Source: Bradyrhizobium sp. ISRA430 (lineage in GTDB: Bacteria; Pseudomonadota; Alphaproteobacteria; Rhizobiales; Xanthobacteraceae). From it: a DNA stretch of 64,000 nucleotides. Both the position numbers and the translations under genes were made by a program. A model generated the notes under the pieces. That model was not told where the DNA came from, ran no database searches, and saw nothing but the letters and a program-made list of their open reading frames with translations. The stretch's first letter is position 1; the number at the start of each line of letters is the position of its first letter. Below are positions 7,818 through 16,437 of the stretch, piece after piece. The stretch is from NCBI RefSeq assembly GCF_029909975.1, contig NZ_CP094516.1, positions 4,216,001 through 4,280,000 on the forward strand, given 5' to 3'.

Positions 7818-8561
7818 TCAGGCCTTTCGGTCGGGTTTGCGGGTTCGCCGCATGCTTTCGCCGTTGAGATCGATCCGGTGGGCGTTATGGACCAGGCGGT
7901 CGAGGACGGCGTCAGCGTAGGTGGGATCGCCGATCAGCGCGTGCCATTGATCGACCGGGAGCTGGCTGGTGACGATGGTGGAGCGGCGGCCGTAGCGGTC
8001 CTCGAGGATCTCCAGGAGGTCGTGGCGGGCCGCGGCGTCGAGCGGCTCGAGGCCCCAGTCGTCGAAGATGAGGAGATCGACGCGGCCAAGCGCGCGCAAC
8101 AGGCGGGAGTGGCGGCCATCGCCGCGCGCCAAAGCAAGATCGGTGAACAGCCGCGGGACGCGCTGGTAGAGCACGGAGCGATTGTCGCGGCAGGCCTTGT
8201 TGCCGAGCGCTGAGGCGAGCCAGCTTTTGCCGACGCCGGAGGGCCCGCAGATTAGCAGATTGGCGTGGTCATCGATCCAGCGGCCTTCGACCAGCATCGT
8301 CAGCAGGCTGCGGTCGAGGCCGCGTGGGGTGCGGTAGTCGATGTCTTCGACGCAGGCCTCCTGGCGCAGCTTGGCGTATTGCAGCCGCTTCGACAGCCGC
8401 TTGTCGCGTCGCAATGACGCTTCGCGTTCGAGCAGCAGCGCGAGCCATTCGGCGTGGCCGAGGCTTGCGGCCTCGCCGCCGGCTTCGATGTCGGCGAAGG
8501 CCTTGGCCATGCCATGCAGGCCGAGCGCGTAGAGTTGATCGAGGGTCGGATGCGTAAGCAA
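7818..8561 (-). CDS. istB: IstB-like ATP-binding transposition helper
   Basis: The Walker A motif CGPSGVGKSWLASALG and Walker B LLIFDDWG, followed by the TSQLPVDQWH sensor, are those of IS21 IstB, an AAA+ protein that activates the IstA transposase. I place the start at the TTG at 8561 (reading LLTHPTLDQLYALGL), eight bases after a GGAG site. The longer open frame upstream overlaps istA and is not protein-like. About 247 residues, intact. Confidence 0.9.
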   Translation of the reverse strand: MLTHPTLDQLYALGLHGMAKAFADIEAGGEAASLGHAEWLALLLEREASLRRDKRLSKRLQYAKLRQEACVEDIDYRTPRGLDRSLLTMLVEGRWIDDHANLLICGPSGVGKSWLASALGNKACRDNRSVLYQRVPRLFTDLALARGDGRHSRLLRALGRVDLLIFDDWGLEPLDAAARHDLLEILEDRYGRRSTIVTSQLPVDQWHALIGDPTYADAVLDRLVHNAHRIDLNGESMRRTRKPDRKA

Positions 8562-8572
8562 GACGTGATCTC

Positions 8573-10132
8573 CTAATTGTAGTAGCGCGGCCCGCGGATG
8601 TTGGGATGAAGGATCGGCGCGTCGTCCGCGGAGCGCTTGGGTGAAGGACGCCGATCGAGATTGTTGGCAAGGATCGATTTGACCGAGCCGTAGGTGCGCG
8701 CGCCAATATCGATCGCCCGCATGGCGGCGGCATCGAGCCGCTCGTGCCCGTAGGATCGGGCGAGCCGGATGATGCCGAGACAGGCGCGGAAGCCCTGTTC
8801 CGGATGCGCGCGCTCGTCGAGGATCAGGTCGCACAGCGCCGCGGTGGCCGGCCCGATCGAGGCTGCGTCCTTACGGATGCGCTCGATAGTCCAGCCAGCG
8901 TAGCGCCGATGACTGGAGGCCATGTGCTCCGGCACCGTCGTGTGCTTGTGGTTGCCGCTCATGCGCTGATGCGCGGCGATCCGCTCACCCTTGTGGAAGA
9001 TCTCGACGGTGCGAGCCGTGAAGCGCACCTCCACCTCGGCGCGGACGAAGCGATGTGGAACGCTGTAGTAATGCGCCTCGACCTCGACGTGATAATCGAT
9101 GCTGACCCGGCAGATCCGCCACTCGGCGAACACGTAAGGGTTCTCCGGCAAGGCCTTGAGCGCGGGCCAATCGATCTCCTCCAACAGCTTGCGGCGGGTC
9201 ACGCCGAGCCGCCGGATCGGCCGCTCCTCGTTGAGCCGGGTGAGCAACTCGGCGATCGCCGCATTGACCTCGGCGAGGCTGTGGAAGATGCGGTGGCGCA
9301 GCCGCCCGAGCAGCCAGCGCTCGACCATGAGGACCGCCTGCTCGACCTTCGCCTTGTCTCGTGGTCGTCGCGGCCTGGCTGGCAGAATGGCCGAGCCGTA
9401 ATGCGCCGCCATGTCGGCGTAGCTGCGGTTGATCTGCGGATCGTAGAGGCAGGCCTTGATCACCGCGACTTTGGTGTTGTCCGGCACCAGCAGCGCCGGC
9501 ACGCCGTTGATCGCCTCGAAGGCGCCGACGTGGCCGCTGATCCAATCGGCGAGCCCCTGCGTCCAGGTCGCCTGCGCGTAGGTGAAGCTGGAAGCGCCGA
9601 GCACCGCGACGAAGATCTGCGCGGCGCGCCGCTCGCCGCTGAGCCGGTCGATCACGACCGGCACGCCGTCACCGGCATAATCGACGAACAGCTTGTCGCC
9701 GGCCGCATGCGACTGGCGCATCGTCACCGACAGCCGGCCTTCCCAGGCGCGGTAGAGCTCGCAGAAACGCGAATAGCGATACCCGCCGGGCTCGCTTGCG
9801 ATGTACTCCTCCCACAGGATCGACAGCGTCACGTGCTTGCGCCGGAGCTCGCGGTGCACCGCCGCCCAGTCCGGCTCCGCCTGCCGGCGATGGCCCCGCC
9901 GCGTGCCGGAACCCGCACCGGCGCTGGCGAACAGCCGGGCCTCCAGATCAGTGTCGGTGACGTCATCGGGCAGCGGCCAGGTCAGCCCCGATGCCTCGAA
10001 CCGCCGGATCGTCAGCCGCACCGTCGAAGGCGCCGTCCCCAACCGCCGCGCAATCTCGCGGGTCGGCATCCCAGCCGACTTCAATCTGATCACTTCGCGC
10101 ACATGGCGCATCGCAAGCCTCTCCGTCGGCAT
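8573..10132 (-). CDS. istA: IstA transposase of IS21 family
   Basis: About 519 residues from MPTERLAMRHVREVIRLKSA. An N-terminal helix-turn-helix (GMPTREIARRLGTAPSTVRL) is followed by the RNase H-like DDE core, with DYAGDGVPVV holding the first Asp, VPDNTKVAVIKA the second, and a later PRRPRDKAKVEQ segment the Glu. A beta-barrel-like C-terminus (YHVEVEAHYYSVPHRFV) is typical. The frame is intact and the stop lies 12 bases before istB. Confidence 0.93.
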   Translation of the reverse strand: MPTERLAMRHVREVIRLKSAGMPTREIARRLGTAPSTVRLTIRRFEASGLTWPLPDDVTDTDLEARLFASAGAGSGTRRGHRRQAEPDWAAVHRELRRKHVTLSILWEEYIASEPGGYRYSRFCELYRAWEGRLSVTMRQSHAAGDKLFVDYAGDGVPVVIDRLSGERRAAQIFVAVLGASSFTYAQATWTQGLADWISGHVGAFEAINGVPALLVPDNTKVAVIKACLYDPQINRSYADMAAHYGSAILPARPRRPRDKAKVEQAVLMVERWLLGRLRHRIFHSLAEVNAAIAELLTRLNEERPIRRLGVTRRKLLEEIDWPALKALPENPYVFAEWRICRVSIDYHVEVEAHYYSVPHRFVRAEVEVRFTARTVEIFHKGERIAAHQRMSGNHKHTTVPEHMASSHRRYAGWTIERIRKDAASIGPATAALCDLILDERAHPEQGFRACLGIIRLARSYGHERLDAAAMRAIDIGARTYGSVKSILANNLDRRPSPKRSADDAPILHPNIRGPRYYN

Positions 10133-10366
10133 CCAGGTCCCCCTTCGCAAAGCCGAAAGGCGGGACCGTATCGGAGCCAGAAGAGGCCTCGTCACCCCGG
10201 GCGACATCATCCCGGAATGGTGGGCGAGATCATCTCGGAATGGTGGGCGACATCAAATCGGAACGGTGGGCGAGATCATTCCGGAATGGTGGGCGACATC
10301 GAGCGGAATCAGCAATTAGCATACGTATAGATAGGCGTATGCTGATCGCCAGCATAGGAGGCCACC

Positions 10367-10958
10367 ATGAAGCGAGTTGGCATCTACTTGCGTGTTTCCA
10401 CCAAGAACGGCCAGAACACCGAGAGCCAGCGTCGCGAGCTGGAGGCCGTCGCCGCCCGCTCCGGTTGGCAGGTCGTCGACATCTATGAGGATGCTGGTAT
10501 CAGCGGCGCCAAGGGTCGCGACAAGCGGCCGGCATTCGATCGGCTCCTCAAAGCCGCGACGAGGCGCGAGATCGATATGATCGCGGCCTGGAGCGTCGAC
10601 CGGCTCGGCCGTAGCGTGCAGCATCTTGTCGGCTTCCTGAATGAGCTGCAGGCGCTAGGCTGTGATCTCTACTTGCATCAGCAAGCGATCGACACGACCA
10701 CGCCGAGCGGCCGCGCCAATGTTCCAGATGTGCGGCGTCTTCGCCGAGTTCGAGCGCTCCATGATCCGAGAGTGCGTCAATGCCGGGCTTGCGCAGGCAG
10801 GTGAGGAGAACACGAGGCTCGGCCGGCCTCCAGTCAAGCCGCAGATCGAGGCGCGCATCCGCGCCCTCCGCGCCAAGGGCATGGGCATCTTGAAGATCGG
10901 GAAGACCCTCGGTGTCGGAACCTCGACCGTGCAGAGAGTTCTCAAGCCGGGCGCCTGA
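10367..10958 (+). pseudogene. Serine recombinase (resolvase/invertase), frameshifted
   Basis: The first part reads MKRVGIYLRVSTKNGQNTES with the catalytic Ser in LRVST, then DRLGRSVQHLVGFLNEL. Near 10716 an extra A shifts the frame. The other frame continues MFQMCGVFAEFERSMIRE and ends in a helix-turn-helix (GMGILKIGKTLGVGTSTVQR). Rejoined, it would be a full small recombinase of about 195 residues. Its ribosome site (ATAGGAGG) is intact. Confidence 0.8.
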
Positions 10959-11018
10959 ATCGATTGACGGCTCCTATCACTGGGTGTTCCATCCAAGCCT
11001 TGGCCGCGAGTGGCAGCC

Positions 11019-11192
11019 ATGGTAAAGAACATCGTAGCCGGAGGAGTCGTAGCGGCTTTGATTATCATGGCCTTGATTGGCTACGCCCAAAAGCACCATG
11101 AATGTTGGAACGGGCACGTGGTCAAAAATTGGCGGCACGCGCACGTGCTCATAACCCGTGAGCCATGCGGGTCCGTCAGCCCTTCAATTTAG
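11019..11192 (+). CDS. Small membrane-anchored protein, 57 aa
   Basis: MVKNIVAGGVVAALIIMALI forms a single membrane helix, followed by YAQKHHECWNGHVVKNWRHA and a short soluble tail with two Cys. No ribosome site is obvious. It follows the recombinase remnant by 60 bases. Unknown function. Confidence 0.45.
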   Translation: MVKNIVAGGVVAALIIMALIGYAQKHHECWNGHVVKNWRHAHVLITREPCGSVSPSI

Positions 11193-11259
11193 GAACCATT
11201 TTCCGCTGATCTCTGTGCAGTCGCGAGCGCGCGTTGCCCCCGCGTTGCCGCGCCTCGGC

Positions 11260-11421
11260 CTATGACGGTTGTCCGAGCTCGCGATCGTCTGGCGTCAACC
11301 GCCTAGCCAAGCGCGGCCGTATGTCCTCGGCGCGGCGACGGGGTCGCTGTCTGGCGATCAGCACTGCGAAGGCGATGATCGCGATGCCGTCAACTGCGAG
11401 TGCGTAGCTCTCGTATGGCAA
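11260..11421 (-). CDS. Small single-pass membrane protein, 53 aa
   Basis: From a TTG at 11421, six bases after AGGGGA, the product reads LPYESYALAVDGIAIIAFAV, then LIARQRPRRRAEDIRPRLAR. That is one hydrophobic helix followed by a strongly basic tail, a positive-inside topology. The start is uncertain and no family is recognised. Confidence 0.4.
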   Translation of the reverse strand: MPYESYALAVDGIAIIAFAVLIARQRPRRRAEDIRPRLARRLTPDDRELGQPS

Positions 11422-11616
11422 CGGCCGTCCCCTGTGCCGCCCAGCAGCCGCAGGCTAGTCGATTCCACCGTCTCTCCTCGGTTCGGTTTGTGACACTGAG
11501 CGGCCCGTCTCGCAGGGCTCCTCCCGCGCCTGGCGGTAGCAGCGACAATAGGGACGTTTGAATATTCGGGAAAAAGTGGCAAGTTGCTGTGCCCAAGAAT
11601 CGGGCAATCTCCAGAG

Positions 11617-11655
11617 AAGGCTCCAGTCGCTCAGCCCCGGGACTGGGGCCTTTTC
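11617..11655 (+). terminator. Rho-independent terminator
   Basis: GGCTCCAGTC at 11619-11628 pairs with GACTGGGGCC at 11641-11650 (one mismatch) and is followed directly by TTTT. No clear plus-strand gene ends just before it, so it may serve a decayed gene. Confidence 0.6.
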
Positions 11656-11789
11656 CATTTGCGCGCCATGTTGCGCCTAACCGGTGCAACTTATTGATAT
11701 TAATTAAGTATTTTCACGAGGCAAGTCATTTTGAAATCAGCACCGATACGGTGGACATATCAGGAACATACCCTGCCGATGGACACCCG

Positions 11790-12112
11790 ATGGCCGAGCT
11801 ATCCAGGATCGATGGACGCACGAAACTGGCGAGGCGTCTCAAGGCCGATGCTGCGCGTCGCCAAGAGATCGCCGCTGGGTTGCTTGCCGATCTCCATCGA
11901 TGCGCGATCGGATCTGCGCCACCAATACGGCCGCGCTGGTGTTTCTGGCGGAGCAGGCCGAGGCGCGCGGCGAGGACAGCGCCGAACTGCGGCGCCAGGT
12001 CAACCAGGCCTTCAGGCCGAGCGCGCGGCCGGCGCCGGCAACGCCGCAGAAGCCCAGTGGTGACGACTTCCTGGCAGAGATGCGCGCACTCGCCACGCCA
12101 GAGGCCTCATGA
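11790..12112 (+). pseudogene. Phage-type hypothetical gene, frameshifted
   Basis: Starts MAELSRIDGRTKLARRLKAD. The frame changes near 11895, and the second part reads RICATNTAALVFLAEQAEAR and continues to a stop overlapping an ATG (ATGA). The position just before a terminase remnant suggests a small terminase-type or head-packaging gene. A short frame of 47 codons (12109-12252) overlaps its end and may be another remnant. Confidence 0.45.
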
Positions 12113-12412
12113 GCGCTCCGCCTTCACGTAGACTCGGGGCTCTGGCCGACGTCCTCATGCTTCACAGCTATCATACCCGCCAACGTGACGGCGCCGTCAT
12201 CATGATCCCGGCTCAATCGGCGAGGTCCGGCCTCACCGCGGCGAACTGCTAGTCATCCTCCGGCAACGCTCCAGCGCGGCCCTGGTCCGTTAACTTCTCG
12301 GCCTCGCTGTTTTGGACGTCGCCGGGAACGGCGACTTGAAGCTCAAGAGGATGCCGAATCCGACTGAGGCACCGCTGCTTCGCGACTTGCTCGGGCTTCA
12401 CGCGAGGCGGAC

Positions 12413-12770
12413 ATGACCCAGCCCGACCCGATCGCCTTCATCAACGCGGTGCTGCGCGATCCTGCGCCCGGTGATCCGGCGACCAGCCGACACTTTGAGC
12501 TGCTGCCTGCTGAAATCGCTTTCCTCGAGCACGCCTTCAACCTCGATGAGACCGGCCGCGCGATCTATCCGGAATTGACCTACAGCGCGCCGAAGAAAAG
12601 CGGCAAGACCGCATTCGCCGCCATCCTGACGTTGACGGCAACACTCCTCTACGGCGGCCGCAACGCCGAGGCGATCTGCTGTGCCAATGACCTAGAGCAG
12701 TCGCAGTCGCGCGTGTTCTCGGCGATCGAGAACATCGTGCAGGAATGGGCGTTCAGTTTCGGAAGTGGCC
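12413..12770 (+). pseudogene. Phage terminase large subunit, N-terminal fragment
   Basis: MTQPDPIAFINAVLRDPAPG, then YSAPKKSGKTAFAAILTLTA (Walker A) and NAEAICCANDLEQSQSRVFS match the ATPase N-terminus of large terminases, the motors that package phage DNA. Similarity ends near 12760, where unrelated sequence begins. Walker B and the nuclease domain are missing, so this is a prophage relic. Confidence 0.75.
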
Positions 12771-12831
12771 GCCGAGGGCGTATGTACCGGCCGGAATCAA
12801 ACAGAACAAGCCCGCGGAAAGTGAGACGACT

Positions 12832-13223
12832 ATGCCGAACGACAAACAAACCTACTCCGAACAGCTAGACGAGATTTGGAAAATCCATTTCGAACAGCAC
12901 TTCAAGAATGCGAATCTCCTTCTAGTGGGCCATGCTGGGGGCATTAGTCGCCTGCTTCACCGAGAGAACATGCTGCCGTTCCTCAGACTCACGGAATCGG
13001 CGCAGTTATCGCGATCGCATGCGCGGGTCTTCTGGCGGCGATCTTGGGCTATGCCTGCCTCTCAGTCTTCTATCTCCCCTCGTCGGCAAGACCGCACCTT
13101 AAGAGCGAATTCGAGAACCACGCGCCTAAGTTCATCAACGCGGCGTTTGCAATGCAAATCCTTGCACTCGGTGCTCTAGTGCTGACAGTCGTGATTGTCG
13201 GCGTACGACTCGCTCGACTTTAG
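12832..13223 (+). pseudogene. Membrane protein, multiply frameshifted
   Basis: MPNDKQTYSEQLDEIWKIHF opens the gene, followed by LLLVGHAGG. After shifts near 12945 and 12990 a clean frame gives GIGAVIAIACAGLLAAILGY, then KFINAAFAMQILALGALVLT and a final VRLARL. Rejoined, it would be a roughly 130-residue protein with three hydrophobic helices. No function recognised. Confidence 0.55.
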
Positions 13224-13576
13224 TCCGCGACTAAACGCGAACAATAACAAAAGCAGCCCGACTGGATGCCGGGGCCGCTATTTGTTCTTTGTGCTTGCCT
13301 TGTTCCTACAGGCATTTGGGCAGTGGCTTAGGTTAACCCCTAGTGGCCTAAACGGAGTGGCCTAATTTGACCCGTTGGAGTAGCGCCGCCCTTTCGCCGC
13401 GATCTGTTCGCTACGCCCAACTCTGTTCATAGACCTTTGTAGGTAACAAAGGCGTCGTGTGTTCTCGGTTTGTCTTATCCTGTGGTTGGCCGGTACTGGT
13501 TATTGGAGACGTGAGGGCATGCACGGCGCCGCGCGGTGCTTTAAATTGATACAATGTCCTGTCGGAGCATCTTGCA
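13224..13576. other. Gap with hairpins
   Basis: No gene seen. GCAGCCCGACTGG-type GC-rich sequence just after 13240 may end the upstream transcript. A perfect 7-bp inverted repeat, CCTTTGT and ACAAAGG with a 5-base spacer, lies at 13434-13452 and could be an operator or small hairpin upstream of the 13577 gene. Confidence 0.4.
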
Positions 13577-13750
13577 ATGCTCACCCCTTCACAGTGCCTA
13601 GCACTCGCCGACGAATACAAATCCATGGCGCAACAGGCTGAAGTTTCCAAGGAACGCGCGGCGATGCTGATGAATATTGCCAGAAGTCTTGTCGGTCTGG
13701 CGACCCAGCTTGATAAGCTCGCAGCCCACATCAGGGATAATGGGAAGTAA
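13577..13750 (+). CDS. Small helical hypothetical protein, 57 aa
   Basis: MLTPSQCLALADEYKSMAQQ, then AEVSKERAAMLMNIARSLVG. It is fully alpha-helical, soluble and intact. Small proteins of this pattern are frequent in Bradyrhizobium islands. It is followed directly by a GCCGCC/GGCGGC hairpin. Function unknown. Confidence 0.65.
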   Translation: MLTPSQCLALADEYKSMAQQAEVSKERAAMLMNIARSLVGLATQLDKLAAHIRDNGK

Positions 13751-13774
13751 GGCCGCCTTGTTGGCGGCTCTTTC
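13751..13774 (+). terminator. Terminator after the 57-aa gene
   Basis: GCCGCC and GGCGGC separated by TTGTT, followed by TCTTTC, begin at the stop codon of the gene ending at 13750. Confidence 0.6.
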
Positions 13775-13792
13775 ACACCAAGTTCTTGAAGT

Positions 13793-13870
13793 TCATCTGC
13801 CGCGATCTTTTTCAATCTGGTTAGCGGTAGCTAGCTTGCATCCGCCCGAGAACTCCTCAATCTCCCGTCC
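13793..13870 (-). pseudogene. DUF768 gene, C-terminal scrap
   Basis: On the minus strand the frame reads IEEFSGGCKLATANQIEKDR and ends GR. This matches the end of the intact DUF768 protein at 32437-32679 (KLATANQIERDRRK). Nothing upstream fits the rest of the family. Confidence 0.55.
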
Positions 13871-13969
13871 CAAGGTTTGCCATCCCGAGCCGCCAAAAGG
13901 GTAGTTCTGTTCGCTTTGGAACGAATGTACATCTTTGCGCTTAGCCCTCTCGTTGAGAGGCTTGAGCAA

Positions 13970-14143
13970 ATGACTGCGCATCACCAGGAAAAGCTGCCAG
14001 CGCAGCAGACACAGGACCAACAGCCGCGCTGCCCCGCCTGTGCCGCCTTCCCCCGCCTAACCCAATCCGTACTCGATACCCGGAAGGGCAAGACTGTTCG
14101 CCTCTATCAATGCCAGTGTGGCGAACTCATGTGGGACGATTAA
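13970..14143 (+). CDS. Small zinc-ribbon protein, 57 aa (copy A)
   Basis: Starts MTAHHQEKLPAQQTQDQQPR and contains RCPACAAFPRLTQ and YQCQCGELMWDD, giving CPxC and CxC pairs typical of a zinc ribbon. A paralogue at 31145-31318 shares QQTQD, PRCPxCAAFPRL, the VRLYQCQCGE segment and the WDD end. The variable N-terminus and conserved metal site suggest a small nucleic-acid or protein-binding module. Function unknown. Confidence 0.7.
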   Translation: MTAHHQEKLPAQQTQDQQPRCPACAAFPRLTQSVLDTRKGKTVRLYQCQCGELMWDD

Positions 14144-14168
14144 GGCCTCCTCGGTTGGCGGCCTTCTT
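14142..14168 (+). terminator. Terminator after zinc-ribbon gene
   Basis: AAGGCC and GGCCTT enclose a 13-base loop and are followed by CTTAT. The hairpin begins at the stop codon. Confidence 0.5.
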
Positions 14169-14410
14169 ATGTCTGCGGGGCAGCGGCCCCGCCAACGCCG
14201 TTACACATGGCGAGGCCGCCTGCGCTCCGGACCGGGGCTGGGGAGCTTGAGCCCGGAGGCCGTCAGACTCTACGCCGCCCGACTGAGAATGATGATTGCC
14301 CGAAAGAGGCACTCAATTCGGCGTATCCCAATCTGCCCCACCGGCTGAACCATTGCCTAGATCGTCAGACTAACTTTACCGGGATTTGCATTCCTTCTCG
14401 GGGCTGGTAA

Positions 14411-14448
14411 GCCGCCGCCTGCGCTTCATTTAAGCGGGCGGCGTTTTT
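14411..14448 (+). terminator. Strong GC-rich terminator
   Basis: GCCGCCGCCTGCGCTT pairs imperfectly with AAGCGGGCGGCG and is followed by TTTTT. It follows a TAA at 14408 of a poorly supported plus-strand frame and also lies at the 3' end of the minus-strand frame 14430-14765. Confidence 0.55.
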
Positions 14449-14765
14449 ACGTCGACGCTGAGGAAGTCGCCAAACCAATTTGCCCACTGCCGCGCTTTGA
14501 TTTCGCCCAGCCGTTCAACGCCACTCGTTCTCGGGTGCCGTCCCGGATGGCGGCCGAAGCTGCTCGGGTCGTCTTCGATCACTCGCAGATCCTCTAGAAC
14601 AACCTCTCGCGATTGACGCGGATCGATGCCAGATGTGGATTTTAGCGTACCCAACAACTGCCGCCGAAGTTCTCGCATATCTTCCAGCGCTCGCCGGTTT
14701 TTCAGACGCACATACAAGACCAAGACGGAAGCCGAATCCGCCGTCAAGACCACCAAGGTCTGCAC
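14430..14765 (-). CDS. Hypothetical protein, 111 aa
   Basis: A hydrophobic N-terminus (LVVLTADSASVLVLYV) is followed by a charged helical stretch, KNRRALEDMRELRRQLLGTL, and a soluble C-terminus with WANWFGDFLSVDV. Codon use looks coding. The 3' end enters the terminator at 14411-14448. No family recognised. Confidence 0.45.
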   Translation of the reverse strand: MQTLVVLTADSASVLVLYVRLKNRRALEDMRELRRQLLGTLKSTSGIDPRQSREVVLEDLRVIEDDPSSFGRHPGRHPRTSGVERLGEIKARQWANWFGDFLSVDVKTPPA

Positions 14766-14846
14766 CGAACAGTAAGGATTTCGTCCGGGCCGATGCCGAC
14801 CCTGAGGAAAGAGTGACGACTGACGACTTGAGGAGGAGGACTAACG

Positions 14847-14909
14847 GTGCCCGTATTGCTGTTGTGGGTCGTTCCCGCGGTGATCGTCATCGGCGGCGTC
14901 GGCTATTGA
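14847..14909 (+). CDS. Tiny hydrophobic peptide, 20 aa, possibly truncated
   Basis: GTG at 14847 follows the very strong AGGAGGAGG. The product reads VPVLLLWVVPAVIVIGGVGY and stops at TGA. If that TGA were TGG, the frame would add W-LVHMH and stop at the next TGA, giving a 26-residue single-helix protein of a kind I associate with Bradyrhizobium. A terminator follows at 14948. Either a truncated variant or a functional short form. Confidence 0.55.
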   Translation: MPVLLLWVVPAVIVIGGVGY

Positions 14910-14947
14910 TTAGTTCACATGCATTGAGCGAATAAAAGCTCGCTCTG

Positions 14948-14987
14948 AAACGGCTCGTCCGATTGCTCGGACGGGCCGTTTCTATTT
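14948..14987 (+). terminator. Strong rho-independent terminator
   Basis: AAACGGCTCGTCCGA and TCGGACGGGCCGTTT pair over 15 bases with one mismatch around a 4-base loop, followed by CTATTT. It ends the transcript of the tiny hydrophobic peptide. Confidence 0.75.
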
Positions 14988-15013
14988 GCCGCGCCCAGTT
15001 CTCCCGAATCCTT

Positions 15014-15939
15014 TCACGTTACCGACGGTTGCAGATCCTGCTCGCGCTCGGTGCCCACGGCGATCAGCACGGCGCTGACGGCCTTCTCCTCGCTGTCAAC
15101 GATGAAACCGGTTACCCCGTCGTCGATCACCTCCGGCACAGAGCCCGAGCCGCCATGGCCTCAATCAGCAACAGACCGAACGGCTCCGGCCAGTCGATCG
15201 GGAACAGTAGGGCTGCTGCCTGCGCGAGGAAGGGCTGCTTCCTCGCCTCGTCGACCTCACCGACGAGCTGCACTCCCTCGCCGTCGATGTGAGGCTCCAG
15301 GCGCTTTTTGAAGTAAGCGGTCTCGGCGCGCGGGATGCGCAGCGGCTTTCCCGCGCCGCGCGCGATGCGGATGGCATCTTCCGGACCTTTCTCCGCCGCA
15401 AGGCGCCCGAGAAAGGTCAGGTATGATCCTTGTCCGTACGACGGCCGAACAGGTCGACGGGCAGCCTGTGCTGGATCGTGCCGCACCAATTCGCGTCAGG
15501 AAGCGGCAGGCGCTGGTGGCCGGAAATCGATACGAAGCTGGCGTCAGGAAATTGCCGAACCACGCTGGGCAGTCCCCGCAGATCGAGCCGCCCGTGTATG
15601 GTCGTGAGAAAGGGCACGCCTAACCGGCCGAGCAGCGGGAGATGCAGCCAGTCGATGTGCGCGTGGATCACGTCGAACTCCTTCGCCCGTTTGGAAATCG
15701 CCTCCAGCAGCAGCGCGCAAGCCGCATTCGGATCGGTGCGTTTCCGTTCGAGGCGCAGCGCGTGAGGCCACACCGGATGAAGCTTGCCGCGCGTCCGGGA
15801 ATCCCCGCTCGCAAAGAGGGTGACGTCATGCCCCAGCTCGACGAGTTCTCGACCAGCCAGGCGACCACCCGCTCCGTGCCGCCGTAAAGCCTGGGAGGGG
15901 GACGCTTTCGGCCAAGGGAGCGAGTTGGGCGATGCGCAT
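15014..15939 (-). pseudogene. Family 4-type glycosyltransferase, broken
   Basis: The start MRIAQLAPLAESVP is followed by shifted pieces PRLYGGTERVVAWLVE and ELVELGHDVTLFASGDSRTR. Then comes a long clean stretch with FDVIHAHIDWLHLPLLGRLG, a shift near 15420, and TFLGRLAAEKGPEDAIRIAR, WPEPFGLLLIEAMA. The active-site GTPVIA region is deleted and the tail resumes as SVPEVIDDGVTGFIVDSEEK. The layout is that of a GT-B glycosyltransferase, with at least four lesions. It is the last gene of a minus-strand operon of small proteins. Confidence 0.8.
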
Positions 15940-15952
15940 CGGAGCCTACCCG

Positions 15953-16087
15953 CTAAGCCCCTAAAACCGATCGAAGAACCAGCACGATCGCTCCGGAAAG
16001 GAGATACGAAACGGCAAGCAGCGTCCAATCCGGCCGCGCGCTTTCGGCCGCGATCCGTCCGACCAACCCTTCCATCCGCCTCAACAT
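15953..16087 (-). CDS. Small membrane protein, 44 aa
   Basis: The ATG at 16087 overlaps the stop of the upstream gene. The product reads MLRRMEGLVGRIAAESARPD, then WTLLAVSYLLSGAIVLVLRS. It has one membrane helix and a basic N-terminus. It sits between the 82-aa gene and the glycosyltransferase remnant and was probably co-transcribed with both. Unknown function. Confidence 0.6.
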   Translation of the reverse strand: MLRRMEGLVGRIAAESARPDWTLLAVSYLLSGAIVLVLRSVLGA

Positions 16088-16329
16088 TCGTCCTCGGAAA
16101 GTCGCGCGAGATAAGCTAGTCCAAAGCTCGCCAGCTCTTCGACATCACCTTCACGCGCCTGCCATCTCCCGTGCAGATGGCGCTCGAGCAGGCAACGACG
16201 GCTGTCCGCTGCATCGACACCATCATGGGTCGCCCGGTACACGGACCAAGCGGTGTCTACGGCCTTTTTTAGCGAGACTTCATCGGCCACTTCTCGAGCT
16301 CCGGTCACCGAAACATCGTCTGCCGGCAA
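16081..16329 (-). CDS. Hypothetical protein, 82 aa
   Basis: The region VDTAWSVYRATHDGVDAADS, then RRCLLERHLHGRWQAREGDV, is strongly protein-like and recalls uncharacterised rhizobial proteins with the same ERHLxGRW motif. Soluble and helical. The stop overlaps the start of the following membrane gene, so the two are coupled. Confidence 0.65.
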   Translation of the reverse strand: MPADDVSVTGAREVADEVSLKKAVDTAWSVYRATHDGVDAADSRRCLLERHLHGRWQAREGDVEELASFGLAYLARLSEDEC

Positions 16330-16437
16330 CTCCTTTTCAGGTGAAAGTTTCCAGTGCTTCTCGAAGACGCCGAGCGCTTGGGTAGCGCATCCGCTCGACA
16401 GGACGGACCCGCCGCGGCCTCAGCGGCCATAGAGGCT

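Larger units (their letters stand above)
7558..10314 (-). mobile_element. Complete IS21-family insertion sequence with target duplication
   Basis: The element carries istA and istB and is bounded by the inverted repeat TGCTGATTCCG (7558-7568) and CGGAATCAGCA (10304-10314). The 6-bp flanking sequence ATTAGC occurs on both sides (7552-7557 and 10315-10320) as a target duplication. Both ends hold several internal repeats of the type TTCCGATTTGATGTCGCCC, which are probable transposase binding sites. Both genes are intact, so the insertion is probably recent. It landed between the His-rich gene and the recombinase remnant at 10367. Confidence 0.93.

Noticed and set aside
8744..10330. 528-codon plus-strand open frame
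   Set aside because: It is antisense to the intact istA gene, and its sequence is the Arg/Asp/His/Leu-rich type produced opposite a GC-rich gene.
14900..14930. Alternative genetic code (TGA as Trp)
   Set aside because: Only this gene shows TGA for an expected Trp. Long intact genes end in TGA normally, and a TAG replaces Trp at 19224.
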